Origin: Ecdyonurus torrentis
Lineage: Eukaryota > Arthropoda > Insecta > Ephemeroptera > Heptageniidae
DNA: 64,000 bases
Assembly: GCA_949318235.1 (NCBI GenBank)
Contig: OX439127.1
Span: 19,010,375-19,074,374, forward strand
Direction: 5' to 3'
The translations under genes were made by a program, and so were the position numbers. Numbering within the stretch: position 1 is the stretch's first letter; each line of letters starts with the position of its first letter. Shown one piece after another: positions 41,001-50,337 of the stretch. The notes under the pieces are model-generated. The model saw only the letters and a list, made by a program, of their open reading frames with translations, was not told where the DNA came from and did no database searches.

Positions 41001-43197
41001 CAGGTAGGATATGACATGACAAAGCTAGCTGCCGAGCGTCTCTTCCAAAAGACTGGTTTCAAGCCTCAGGACGTGGATGTGGTTGAGCTGCATGACTGTT
41101 TCTCTGCCAATGAACTGATAACCTACGAGGCCCTGGGTCTGTGTCCACCTGGCAAGGCTGGAGAACTGATTGACCGAGGAGACTTCACATATGGAGGCAA
41201 ATATGTGGTCAACCCCAGTGGGGGCCTTATATCTAAGGGTCATCCCTTGGGAGCTACTGGTGCGTTGTATAACATCTTATATCTATCCTGTAGTACTGTG
41301 GGGTTGAGGTTAAGTCTGCTTGTATTTTTTTTTTTTTTTTTTTTTTTCTAATATGCATATCTGGTGACAAAGATCTTTGCTACAGCTCAGTTTCACTGTC
41401 CTTTTCCTCTGTTTCTCAAAGCAATTATTTAAGTGACATCAATAATAGCACTGTTCACTCACTATGACATAAGTGTCACACAAAGAGAGCCTTTATTGAT
41501 GCCACTGACTGAAATGCTCTGTCACAAGAATTTGTATGCTTTCGTCAGCTCTTCATAGTAAGCAGACTATCTACTTTCTACTGCACAAAAGAATTTGAGA
41601 TGTGGATTCAATGCTTAGGTATCTACCTAAGCATTGATGTGTTTCTCTGACAAAACAATTGGTACTTTAATTGACAAGACCATTCCATTGAATTATTGGA
41701 TGTATATTATGTGAGCACAAAATAAAAACATAGCACAAGACCATTAGAGAAAACTAATAATAACCCTGATTTAAGTGTGGATGAAGTTTTCTTTCAAGAT
41801 TGAATGTGAATTGATTTAATTTTATTTCTGAATTTATCACTAATAAATAATTTCATAAAGACATTGCAAATAACCCAAAACACAAATACAAAACAAATAA
41901 ATGGCCATTTTTATTATTTTTTCTTAATAGAAAAAAAAAATTTTAACTCCTCATGGAGTGTACACATGATTGTGATAATATAATTAACCATTCTAAAACT
42001 GATGCTAAATTTACATTGCTATTCTTATGAGGAAACCACATGCTGATTTAATATGGTATAGTACAGTATATCATCACAATCATTAGTACATAGTAAATCA
42101 ATCTTTAAGGTGTGATGTTATTCTACTATTTATTATATATATATCGATCTTGTTGCGAACAAAATGTCTATCTCGTATTTTGTGACGGGAAGCAAAATGT
42201 CTATCTCGTATTTTATCATGCAAAGCAAAATGTCGATCTTGTTCCCGAACGTTATGGAGATGGCGCTGGAGATAACCATTTTGCTTCAGGTGACAAAAAA
42301 CGAGATAGACATTTTGCTTTGCGTGACAAAGTACGAGATAGACATTTTGATCGCAACAAGATCAATATTAAGTTGTTGACTAAAGCACAAACTTGAAATT
42401 AAAACATTTGTTTGATATCTCTGTACTCCTGTGCACACAATATTTTTCCCTCATACAAAAGTAATCTCCAATTAATGTTTTAATGCTATGATTGTTACAC
42501 AAGTTTAAAGAAAAAAATTGCATTGTGGTGTCACGAGGGTGTGTTTGAAAGAGGCAACAGTAGTGTATGAGATGTGAGAAGTAGTGACCTTCAGGTTGAT
42601 TTGTTACAGGTCTAGCTCAGTGCTCAGAACTGTGTTGGCAGCTCCGTGGTGAGGCAGACAAGAGACAAGTGCCAGGAGCCAAGCTAGCTCTACAGCACAA
42701 TATTGGACTGGGTGGAGCTGCTGTAGTAGCATTGTATCGCCTTGGATTCCCAAGCAAAGCTCAGTAAGTAACACATGGAGTTGTAACAAATTAAAACTTT
42801 TACAGTTTATTTTCCAAGTTTTAAAATATAAAAGAGAATCAATGCAAGTTAAAAAAGTAAGGTGTCGAGTTTCTTAGTCAGGAGCAAGGTGTATATATAG
42901 AAGGTGGTATAATTCGCCCTTTTACTGTCGCCAGAACTCGGTTTCCTTCTTAAAACTTTGAATTTTGACATGCATCATACAAGGTGCCTGACAACAGACC
43001 CACTTGGTCTCTCAGATACAATACATTATGTACCTGGAAGAGGAGGAGGGACAAAAAAATCCCCTCTTGTTTTGATTCACCTTGTATGATGTTTTATACC
43101 TGATGCTACCTAGGCAAACTACACCACCTTCTATATATACATCTTGGTCAGGAGTAACAAAGTTAATGTTGCTCCACAATGTTAAAATGAAACAACA

Positions 43198-43235
<38 letters not shown>

Positions 43236-45275
43236 TCCATGGCAGCTATGGTAGCAATAATGATAAAAAGGCAGGACTTCTTTGCGCATTGGATTGAAAA
43301 AATTGCATTCTGCTGACATGTAGAAAAATCTGTGCTGACAAATAAAATATGGCAGGTTTTAGATCTGGACCCATCAAACTCAAACATTTCCTATGCTACT
43401 CATTGCTTCAATAGGTTAATTTTAGATAATGAATGGCCAAATTATCACTGAAAGAAATAAAAGGCTATAATACTCTGTCTCATATATATTATGTATATTA
43501 AGGAAAATAAACCATCGCGGTTAGGTATGATAAATTGAAAGAAAAGGATAGGAGAAAACCAGCAAGGGCCATACCATAGTGAAGAGAGTCCCATAGTTCG
43601 GTGAAAATCTTGCTAGCACAGATATAAAATAACTAACACATTGGATATATCTGTGCTAGCAAGATTTTCACCGAACTATGGGACTCTCTTCACTATGGTA
43701 AGGCCCTTGCTGGTTTTCTCCTATCCTTTTCTTTCAATTTATCATGTCTCATATATAAATAGATAATTAGGCCACTCCCCCTTTTCAAGCAGTGTTTTTA
43801 ATTTACCTTTGCTACACCTCATGTGCACAAGACGAGCAGGTGTGTAAAATGGCAACAACGCTAGTACACTGTTGCCTACCTTAGCCTACCTGTACTATAC
43901 TGTTGAAATTTTTAATATTGAGAATAAAGAATTATGCAGCCCCAATGAAGTGGCTGAACGGTAATTGCATTTCTCGGCCTTCGTATAGCTTGCTTTGTGT
44001 AAGATTCAAAATGCATGTGTGTGTGTGTTGTAAAGGTGGGAAATAATGAGTAAACGTGGAGGTGTCTGGTCAACAGAACACACTCACACTGCATTTTAGT
44101 TCTTATGCAAAGCAAGCTATAAGAATGCAGAGAAATACAAACAACGTTCAGCCACTTCATTGGGGCGGCATAATTCTTTATCCTCAATTTTTAAAATTTC
44201 AACCTTAAGAGGCCGTTTTACTCTCTGAAAAATATAAATGTAAACAAACTGTCTAAAAGATCAAAATCTAAGATAAGGCAGGAAACTTAAATGACTGAAA
44301 TCGAGTGGTCATACGTCATCAGAGTGACTAATAATCACAGGAAACGAATACAATAGATTGGTATGTAAGGCAGTGATAACAGGTTTCAAATAGTCAAGCC
44401 AGATTCTTGCAATGAAGGAAGAAAATATTTTTCATAATATTGAATCTAAGAAAAGTTAGTGAAAATTCTTATATAATCATATAATAACGAAAAGGAAAAG
44501 AAATCGCATAATAATATTCAATATGCACGGACAAAAATAACTACGTAATAATTATGCTATAGCTCAATTTCAGCACAATTTGTTCGATACGGCATAATTT
44601 ATGATACCCTGCATAATTACTGTGTTAAAATAGCATAAATATTATTTTGTACAACACAATAAGTTATGTTGTTCTAATTTACTATTATTTATGCTATAAT
44701 GACATAAATAGACCATCAATTTCGTAATTTATTATTTCCGTGTGCTTTTCTTCAAAAATGATAATGTGTATACATATTACAATAAAAAATTATCAAAAAA
44801 GCTTTTATAGTTATTTACGTGCAACTGTAAATAATAGAACTACAATAATAATAATTAATAAATAATACCATATAAATTTAAAAAAGTAATAATAATATAT
44901 TGGCGTTGATCTCCGAAATGTAACCGACGCACTTTATTTCATAAAAAGCAATATTAAAAAAATAAAAAAAGTGATATTGCATTCAAATAATTTATATGTC
45001 CCTTTTCTTTTATAATAAGTGTGTCGATCACCCTTTGGAGATCAGTGTCAAATTATTTCCTTTTAAGTTTTTATTTTAGTTTATATCATATTATTTTTTA
45101 TAATTTTAATTTCATTTGTGGCACGTAAATATAAAAATATCGTGAAAATACTTTTTAATCTGTTTTTTTAATGAAATGACTAATTTTATATTATAAAATG
45201 ATAGCACAATATTAATTAATAAACAATTAGTTAACAAAATGCTGGATCCTTTCAATCAATTCCATTTTTAGTTTA

Positions 45276-45306
<31 letters not shown>

Positions 45307-46951
45307 TGCAAAACATTTTTTTTATTATTTTATTATAATTATTTTTTAAATTAATAATAAATTTCAAATAAATATTCGTAAAGATAAAAGCTTTGCTTGA
45401 CCATAACTCGTAATTACTAATCATAGTATATGTATAATAATTATATAAGGTCCCAACATTACGGATTATTGAATAAGATTCTTTGCCTAGCCAGCAACTC
45501 TAAGCTACTTTTTTCTCATTCACCTTTATAATAATACTCTGATATCATACGCGATAATATTTTATATAACATCCGCTGTGTTTACTGAGCTGACCTTCAT
45601 ACACTTCTTGACAGTAATAGAATATAGAAGTATAGAAAATATTGAAAAATTACTCAACTCTAAGTTATTCTTCAAGTGACCAACAGAGGCGCATCAATAC
45701 GCATATCAAAAAAATCAAATTATAAAATAAAATATAACAATCGACTTCCGCTGTAATGAATTAATTAAACATCGGATTGAAACAATTCTTACACCATTGG
45801 AAAGCTTATAAAAAAACGAAGGTGCCCATCATAGAACTTTTTTCTAAAACTTAATAGCAAAAAATTAATTACGTAAAAACAGAACGGAAAAAAAAATATC
45901 AAAAAGTTCTATGATGGGCACCTAGATAATATTGTTGTACTGATGTGTTGAAAATTTGACACCTCTATGTTAAGTAGTTGCGGAGAAATATTGGAATTAC
46001 GTTTACATTGAGTTATATGGGCAGCGAGCAGACGGCGTATAGAGAGTAAAACGGCCTCTTAAATGACATTTCCCTACGCACAGGCATGATAAAAAATGTG
46101 GCAATGCTGTTTGAAGGTAGGAGGTGGCCTAATAATCTGTTTAGATAGGAGACAAATTATAGTAGTGTGAGGAGGGATAAAATACCTATCATATTTTTAT
46201 TTTTTTGGTAACTTTCTCTCAATTTTCACATGCAAAAGCTGAGAACACAGTTCAACACAAAAATGATGTAAATTTCTACCTCTTTTTCTTTTAATTATTA
46301 TTTTTGTAAAATTAATCAATTATGTTTTGTAATGTTCAGATCTCGCCTCACTCTCCATCTTACAAGTGCAACTTCCCCTGAAGGTTTCAAAGCAACAGTT
46401 CTCTTCCAAGCCCTAGAGCAAGCAATGAAGGATGATGCAGACAATCTCATCGACAAAGTACGAGGCATTTATGGCTTCAAGGTCAAGAATGGTCCCAGTG
46501 GACAAGAGGGTTACTGGGTTATCAATGCTAAAACTGGCAAAGGTTCAGTGGAGTTTAATGGAAAATGTAAGTTGTGCAAGAAATTTTGTTTCCCTTCTTT
46601 GAATAAATTAATCTAGATAAGTGTAGGAGGTGGGGTAGTATATTCGAATTAAATAATTTAATTACATGCCTGTCCCCCTCCACACTAAAATATTAATGTG
46701 TGGTTTGTAATTGAAAGGGCTTCATAGATCCTATGAATAAAAATGTCATTTTATTTTCAGTGAAACCTGATGTGACTTTCACCATCAGCGATGATGATGT
46801 CGTGGATCTTATTTCTGGCAAGCTCAACCCCCAAAAAGCTTTCTTCCAAGGCAAGATTAAGATCCAAGGTAACATGGGACTGGCCATGAAGCTGACAGAA
46901 CTACAGAAGAGAGCAGCTGACCGTATTGATCAGTTCCGTTCGAAGTTGTAA
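25733..46951 (+). CDS. SCP2: SCPx: peroxisomal sterol carrier protein x / 3-oxoacyl-CoA thiolase, complete nine-exon gene
   Basis: A two-domain enzyme of peroxisomal beta-oxidation: an N-terminal thiolase that cleaves 3-oxoacyl-CoA (branched-chain and bile-acid-type substrates in vertebrates), fused to a C-terminal SCP2 lipid-binding domain. Coding exons are 25733-25780, 26483-26612, 29651-29844, 30088-30278, 39001-39238, 41004-41259, 42610-42763, 46340-46566 and 46761-46951. Together they give 1629 nt, 542 aa, against 547 in human. All introns are GT-AG and all phases match. Visible residues: nucleophile Cys86 in VNNNCSTGS, His297 in HDCF, His347 in [10 protein letters not shown], and the SCP2 domain from about 412 to 542, ending SKL, a canonical peroxisomal PTS1. 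The start ATG has a good context (GTGAAAATGG). The position matching the internal Met that starts vertebrate pro-SCP2 is Leu397, so that short isoform is not expected here. Introns (194 to 8722 bp) are full of MITEs. Confidence 0.96.
26483..26612 (+). CDS. SCP2: SCPx exon 2 (residues 17-60, thiolase)
   Basis: Follows a pyrimidine-rich acceptor ('tttttatttttcag') and begins F-E-K-P-G. It encodes the helix with DYPQMVKEA and the QACVGYVYG strand, and ends in phase 1 so that the GGT Gly codon is completed by exon 3. Confidence 0.94.
26613..29650 (+). other. SCPx intron 2
   Basis: Holds four poly-G/C runs, long poly-A/T runs and, at about 28110-28330, one copy of a dispersed repeat (CCCATTCTCCAATTTTTCGA end). 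Related copies are at about 33050-33290 and 33580-33790. No nested gene seen. Confidence 0.6.
26895..26916 (+). repeat. Poly-G run in SCPx intron 2 (22 G)
   Basis: One of nine runs of 13-22 G or C in the SCPx introns: G at 26895-26916, 27971-27986, 29391-29408, 34450-34462, 36961-36976 and 38408-38427; C at 27511-27530, 31065-31081 and 40727-40744. The only other long one is C at 674-689. Run lengths may be affected by assembly slippage. Confidence 0.95.
29651..29844 (+). CDS. SCP2: SCPx exon 3 (residues 60-124, thiolase nucleophile)
   Basis: Starts after 'tatgttctag' and encodes [19 protein letters not shown] followed by [12 protein letters not shown]. Cys86 is the acyl-accepting nucleophile. 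Relative to human it is one residue shorter before GMTGIP. It ends with GFEKMERGS and a phase 0 donor 'gtatga'. Confidence 0.95.
30088..30278 (+). CDS. SCP2: SCPx exon 4 (residues 125-188, thiolase loop domain)
   Basis: Follows 'aaatatcattgcag'. Encodes [11 protein letters not shown] and then [17 protein letters not shown] and [10 protein letters not shown], matching the family loop domain. It ends in phase 2 at 'gtaaga'. The following intron (8.7 kb) contains the assembly gap. Confidence 0.95.
31415..32163. repeat. Inverted repeat bracketing the assembly gap
   Basis: AAAGGTTAACCTCAGTCCTGG at 31415 faces CCCAGGTCTGAGGTTAACCC ending at about 32163, with the N run between them. It looks like the terminal repeats of a foldback element whose middle did not assemble. 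Confidence 0.5.
31901..32100. other. Assembly gap (200 N)
   Basis: Exactly 200 undetermined bases in SCPx intron 4; the true length is unknown. No coding sequence of SCPx is missing, since exons 4 and 5 join in phase. Confidence 0.99.
32599..32979. mobile_element. Palindromic element, CCAGCAAGGGCC family, copy 1 (SCPx intron 4)
   Basis: Two arms of about 160 bp, reverse complements of each other, begin TCAATATTAAAGAAAAGGA and contain AACCAGCAAGGGCCTTACC. They enclose a centre of about 60 bp (32760-32820). No coding capacity. Confidence 0.85.
34539..34876. mobile_element. Palindromic element, CCAGCAAGGGCC family, copy 2 (SCPx intron 4)
   Basis: The same terminal block (ACCAGCAAGGGCCTTACCAC and its complement) with more diverged arms; the inner arms share AATGACATTT/ATGTCATTACG and CAAAAGCTCTG-like sequence with copy 1. 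Confidence 0.8.
34968..35258. mobile_element. Foldback element with TCTAAAATAATTCAAT ends
   Basis: The first about 55 bp (TCTAAAATAATTCAATCCCA to CTAGTCCGCAGGATAA) and the last about 60 bp are inverted complements with mismatches. About 290 bp in SCPx intron 4, with no gene. Confidence 0.65.
35690..35893 (+). mobile_element. MITE family with CACGGA ends, copy in SCPx intron 4
   Basis: GCATAATnnATGC-type palindromes and the terminus TTATTTTTGTCCGTG identify it. The left end is diffuse. Shorter fragments of the same family are at about 1350-1530 and 18550-18625. Confidence 0.55.
37962..38108. mobile_element. Foldback element with ACGAGATA(G/C)ACA arms, diverged copy
   Basis: GTAGCAGAAAATATGTGTATC faces GATACACATATTTTCCACTAC with an AGATGGCGCTC centre. 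It shares its layout with 42146-42363. Confidence 0.6.
38500..38552. mobile_element. Solo end of the CCAGCAAGGGCC palindrome family
   Basis: CACTATAATAAGGCCTTTACTGGTG followed by ATTCTTTCCTTTTAATG-like sequence matches the right end of the family at reduced identity. No partner arm was found nearby. Confidence 0.5.
39001..39238 (+). CDS. SCP2: SCPx exon 5 (residues 188-267, thiolase)
   Basis: Follows 'ttggtgctgcttgcag'. Encodes [14 protein letters not shown], then [18 protein letters not shown] (the conserved thiolase core) and the ATDLPSTF segment. It ends in phase 0 at the consensus donor gtaagt. Confidence 0.95.
40069..40242 (-). CDS. Possible terminal exon of an unrecognised minus-strand gene, inside SCPx intron 5
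   Basis: An open stretch of 57 codons plus TAA on the minus strand, clearly less AT-rich than its surroundings. It is preceded by a good acceptor ('ctttttatgttgcag' read on the minus strand) and is in frame from the first base after it. The protein starts [17 protein letters not shown] and ends [11 protein letters not shown]; it has mixed, protein-like composition with no low complexity. I do not recognise the family. An ATT AAA-type poly(A) hexamer follows the stop by about 30 nt on the minus strand. An in-frame ATG exists at 40251-40249, so it could instead be a 60-codon ORF or a fragment of an old transposon gene; degenerate repeat pieces lie on both sides (39355-39425 and 40495-40575). 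No upstream exons were found. Confidence 0.3.
   Translation of the reverse strand, partial: LTLVMMFCHDAMQRVKINVKEVEMGPLLTSDASYKKIADKIFETSGYFADHPLTRNF
41004..41259 (+). CDS. SCP2: SCPx exon 6 (residues 268-353, thiolase catalytic histidines)
   Basis: Follows 'tttgtatttgcag'. Encodes [11 protein letters not shown], then [19 protein letters not shown] with His297, then [17 protein letters not shown] with His347. The HDCF motif is typical of the SCP2-thiolase subfamily. It ends in phase 1 inside the Gly codon at 'gtgcgt'. Confidence 0.95.
42146..42363. mobile_element. Foldback element built from CAAAATGTCTATCTCGT repeats
   Basis: GATCTTGTTGCGAACAAAAT at the left faces ATTTTGATCGCAACAAGATC at the right. 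Each arm holds two or three tandem copies of AAAATGTCTATCTCGTATTT (or its complement) around a GGAGATGGCGCTGGAG centre. 218 bp in SCPx intron 6. The short reading frames across it are repeat translations. Confidence 0.75.
42610..42763 (+). CDS. SCP2: SCPx exon 7 (residues 353-404, end of thiolase and linker)
   Basis: Follows 'gatttgttacag'. Encodes [20 protein letters not shown], then the [13 protein letters not shown] core strand and the linker [10 protein letters not shown]. Vertebrates have Met in place of Leu397 here, and it starts pro-SCP2. It ends in phase 2 at gtaagt. Confidence 0.94.
42890..43141. mobile_element. MITE with TGTATATATAGAAGGTGGT ends
   Basis: The 19-bp terminal inverted repeat is exact (42890-42908 and 43123-43141). 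A second inverted pair (CATCATACAAGGTG and CACCTTGTATGATG) lies inside. The flanks carry an imperfect direct repeat (TAGTCAGGAGCAA and TGGTCAGGAGTAA), perhaps a long or inherited target duplication. Confidence 0.75.
43527..43745. mobile_element. Palindromic element, CCAGCAAGGGCC family, copy 3 (SCPx intron 7)
   Basis: 219 bp, almost perfect arms from ATGATAAATTGAAAGAAAAG inward through ACCAGCAAGGGCCATACCAT to GTGCTAGCAAGATTTT, with a loop of about 25 bp. It shares only the outer part with copies 1 and 2; the inner arms are different. Confidence 0.85.
43902..44203. mobile_element. Foldback element abutting the 44205 element
   Basis: Arms of about 110 bp start GTTGAAATTTTTAATATTGA and contain ATTATGCAGCCCCAATGAAG and ATAGCTTGCTTTG; the right arm is the complement with mismatches. 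The last base is two positions before the TTAA of the next element. Confidence 0.75.
44526..44742 (+). mobile_element. MITE family with CACGGA ends, best-preserved copy
   Basis: 217 bp from CACGGACAAAAATAACTACG to TTATTATTTCCGTG. The interior is repeats of GCATAATTTATGC-like palindromes. It is nested in the larger TTAA-bounded element at 44205-46062. No gene. Confidence 0.7.
45821..45922. repeat. Hairpin GGTGCCCATCATAGAACTTT
   Basis: Arms of about 23 bp (GGTGCCCATCATAGAACTTT and AAAGTTCTATGATGGGCACC) flank about 55 bp of A-rich sequence. It is either a small foldback element or a structural part of the surrounding one. Confidence 0.7.
46340..46566 (+). CDS. SCP2: SCPx exon 8 (residues 404-480, start of SCP2 domain)
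   Basis: Follows 'ttgtaatgttcag'. Encodes the linker S-R-L-T-L-H-L-T and then [19 protein letters not shown], followed by the strands [19 protein letters not shown] and [12 protein letters not shown] of the SCP2 fold. It ends in phase 1 at gtaagt. Confidence 0.95.
46761..46951 (+). CDS. SCP2: SCPx exon 9 (residues 480-542, SCP2 domain C-terminus and PTS1)
   Basis: Follows 'cattttattttcag'. Encodes [20 protein letters not shown], then [20 protein letters not shown], the signature strand and helix of the lipid-binding pocket. It ends R-S-K-L before TAA at 46949-46951. The C-terminal helix (about residues 526-539) is longer and more charged than the human tail, which ends AKL. Confidence 0.95.
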
Positions 46952-49900
46952 ATGCGCTACATCCTAATTAATTAACGGAGAAGATCAGCATCATTGTATT
47001 GCGTATATATATATCTGAAGGCCAATTTCTTAACCAAATAATTTGTCTATTCATTGGTGCTAAATTTTTATATACATAATATTGTTACTCTTATATTTAG
47101 ATAGCTTGGCATTGGATACTAAAATTATCTCTTCTCGTGTTTTAAACATGGTTATTAGGAGATTTTATAAATTAAGAATTGTTATCATGATATACTTCAC
47201 ACAGAAGTTATATCGATACTTTGTAGTGAGAAATCTTAAACTTTGATATGATGTTGATATAATACCCACAAGCCAGCACTGGCTTGGAACTCAGTGTCAG
47301 CAGGCTGCTCTGATTATATTATTATTATTATTCCTTCGTGTAGCTCAGACATTCCTATCAAATTTACCCAACTCCTTTCGTCCTAAAATCTTACAAAATT
47401 ATATTTGAATAATTCTGTTTTATATTCCTACTATGTTGTATCTACTTTTATTGTTTCTTATTTCTAGTCTTTGTAATTTGTGTGTACACTTTTTTTCCCC
47501 AAAACTTAATAAGCACTGAGTACTATTGATTTTATTTCTTCTTTTTATTGTTTTATTAAAAAATTACTATGCTCAAAATAGAAATACAGTAGTACTAATG
47601 TAATTGGTTATACATTTCATTCAACTTTAAGGATTTTGGAGTCCTTTTTATATAGAGTGTTTTTGGAATTTTCTTTTTATTATTTTAAACTTGATATTGA
47701 CTTACATATTTGTTATATAGTAACTACAAATAAAAAATAAAGACTAAGTTTATTATTATTTTAAGTAAAGAAAATTCCAATTTCTTTGCACCTGTATTTA
47801 AACATTTTGTATTTTATGCAACGAAAGAATGAAATTTATTTTGTTATGTTTCAATTATTAATCTTACAATTTTATATGCATTCTTTTTTTTTCTTTTTTT
47901 TCTTTTCTTTTCTTTGTTTTTCCCCCCGTAAATATTGGGTTTACTTTGTATATAAGATAGCCTATAAAATGTGTTTATATTTTTATATTTTTCATGTTAT
48001 ATTATATACATGGTTAAAATAAATGAAGTTTAAAAATAATGTTTATTTTTTATTAGTTAACAAATCTGCAAAATGAAAATGTGCTTTATATATAATAATA
48101 TATAAATGAAAAATTCCTTTCGAAATAAATTTATTTTGCATGCCATAGAAGATGTCTTGTATACTAAAAGTGCAGTCCTATTGTTGTTTTAATTTGCAGC
48201 TACAAGGATTGGTGGATTGTTTATCCAACAAGAGGGTTTGCAAAACCGCAATAAAACAGCGATCAAAGTGATGGAAAACAGTTTCAAACGTTCTTCTTAT
48301 TATATTATACATATTCCTTCGAAAGTATTTTTCCTGTGAACCCTTGGTAAAATGAAATTTTCTTTAGCTTTTCTAAATTGAAAATATTTTTGCAGCTACA
48401 GTCCAAATGTTGCAACATATTATCTTTGAAAATTTTATTACTTTTTCTGTTTAATGTATATTAATTGAATCGTTAAATATTTTTACACTTTGTTATTACG
48501 TGACAGAATTGTAAATTATAACCCTTTCAGAAAGTTACTTGTCATTGCTTTATTATTTAATTAATAATTTTTTTTTCTCTATTTCAATTTTGAAATATCG
48601 TTCCCTCCCCTCTCCTGTTTCTCCACTCTTCCCCTCTGTCGCGTATATAGATAACTTTTTATTAAGACTGCATTGAATTAAATAATGCAACTTAATATAT
48701 ATAATCAAGTAATATAATTCAAGTAACTTTGAGGTTTTTCTTTGTAATTCAAATAATGAATGGTTAAAAAGGATTATAAAAAATATTATTATACACCTCG
48801 CAAGTGGGGCACGTGCCTTTTGCAAAACCATTGCGCCTATTCATAGTTTGATAACCGACCTCGCCGTATTATGTGAATATATAGACGCGGGAAAAATCAC
48901 CGTGTTAAAAAGGTGTCTATTTTGCGTCTACAACAACTGTAAAACCGTTCATATTTGCAAATTTTAAAGTACATTTTCAAGAAAAAAACATAATACTTTG
49001 AATATTATAAAAAAGAGCAAAATTAAATCATTAATGTAAAATAAACTGGCAAATATAAAAACAGGCTGCGTAAAAATTTAGACTTCTTTTTAATATTATT
49101 TTTGTATTTGGGAACTCGTGCTTATAGGTTTCATGACCAAAGTTTGGGAACTTTGACCTATCGTGTCGTTATATATGTTTGGCTAAAATATTTACAAACT
49201 TGCTAAAATAATGCTTTAAAAGCACTTCATTCATTTCTTATACTTTTTTTTTTTTTTTTTTTTTAATATAGTTGTTTTATTTTTGCAAGCTCTCATTATT
49301 ACACTGCAGAAACTTTTTCTCCGTAATATATATTTTCAAGACTATCAAATACGATGTAAAGTTTCTAATACACAACTTAAAAAATAAATAAATAAAAACT
49401 AAATTTTATAGGTGCAGAAAAATAATAATAATAAATGCTCAGAAAAAAATATGTTACAACAAATAAAGGCAATGTGTATTATAATTGTTTTGTCACGCTG
49501 AAATTGTTCTAAATACAAGAATTAAAAAAAATAAAATAAAAAGTTTCAATTGAATAAAAGTAACCAATACTACCACTTTCTTTCACCATAATGATTAAAT
49601 ATACAACTCGACCTTTGATCTGTGAACTTGTGTGACCATGGCAGGGGGTATTTTGTAATCACCTGCTGAGATCATACACTCCATATAACTTTTGGCAGGT
49701 GTCACTATACAACCATTTTAAGTGGATGACATTTGTGCGTCATTGATTCAATCGTCAGAAAGTTATTATAATTTTGAGGTTTATACGATACGCACGTCGG
49801 ATGTCAAAAGGTTATAACTTACTCTTAATTTTTTAACTTCTATCACGGAGGAGTTGCGATGTTCATATATTCTTTGTTCCTTTATATATGATTATACGAT

Positions 49901-50337
49901 GAGTATACCATGAATTTATATTGATTTATTTTATGTGGCTAATAAAGCGCTTTATATACAACTGTAATACTGTATACAAGCAAAATTATGGTCATTATTT
50001 GAAAAACTCCTTTTAATATCTTTACAAAATTATACGCATATATATAGGCAGTACTCATTACATTATTGAGATTTTTTACCGGATTTGTGTCATTGTTCAA
50101 TAAGGCGCTATAGTATAAGGATAATAATAATATACTAAGGATAAAATAAGACAGAACAAAATTTACATTTTATATTTAATTCAAATGGCTATATTTGGTA
50201 AAAAAAAAATGCAAAATTGTTATGCAGTTTAAGAAAAATACTCTTAGTATAAAAAATTGAACTTTTAAAGTGCAAACAATGTGTTGGTAACCAAATTTAA
50301 TAATAATAACAATAATAATTTATCTCGCTATTTTATA
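46952..50337. other. SCPx 3'UTR and downstream non-coding DNA
   Basis: AT-rich sequence with the poly(A) candidates noted above. Nothing else is recognisable from 48100 to 50337. Confidence 0.5.
47736..47741 (+). promoter_or_regulatory. Candidate polyadenylation signal of SCPx
   Basis: The first clear AATAAA after the SCPx stop is at 47736-47741, about 785 nt downstream. A second lies at 48018-48023, followed by T-rich DNA. The 3'UTR would thus be about 0.8-1.1 kb of AT-rich sequence; nothing else is seen in 46952-48050. Confidence 0.45.

Larger units (their letters stand above)
44205..46062. mobile_element. TTAA-bounded 1.86-kb non-coding element with nested insertions
   Basis: Begins TTAAGAGGCCGTTTTACTCT and ends AGAGTAAAACGGCCTCTTAA: an exact inverted repeat of about 20 bp including TTAA at each end, which suggests piggyBac-type mobilisation. 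The interior contains the CACGGA MITE (44526-44742) and a hairpin (45821-45922) and no transposase frame. Confidence 0.75.

Noticed and set aside
42112..42396. Two overlapping frames in SCPx intron 6
   Set aside because: They translate the tandem and inverted AAAATGTCTATCTCGT repeats of a foldback element.
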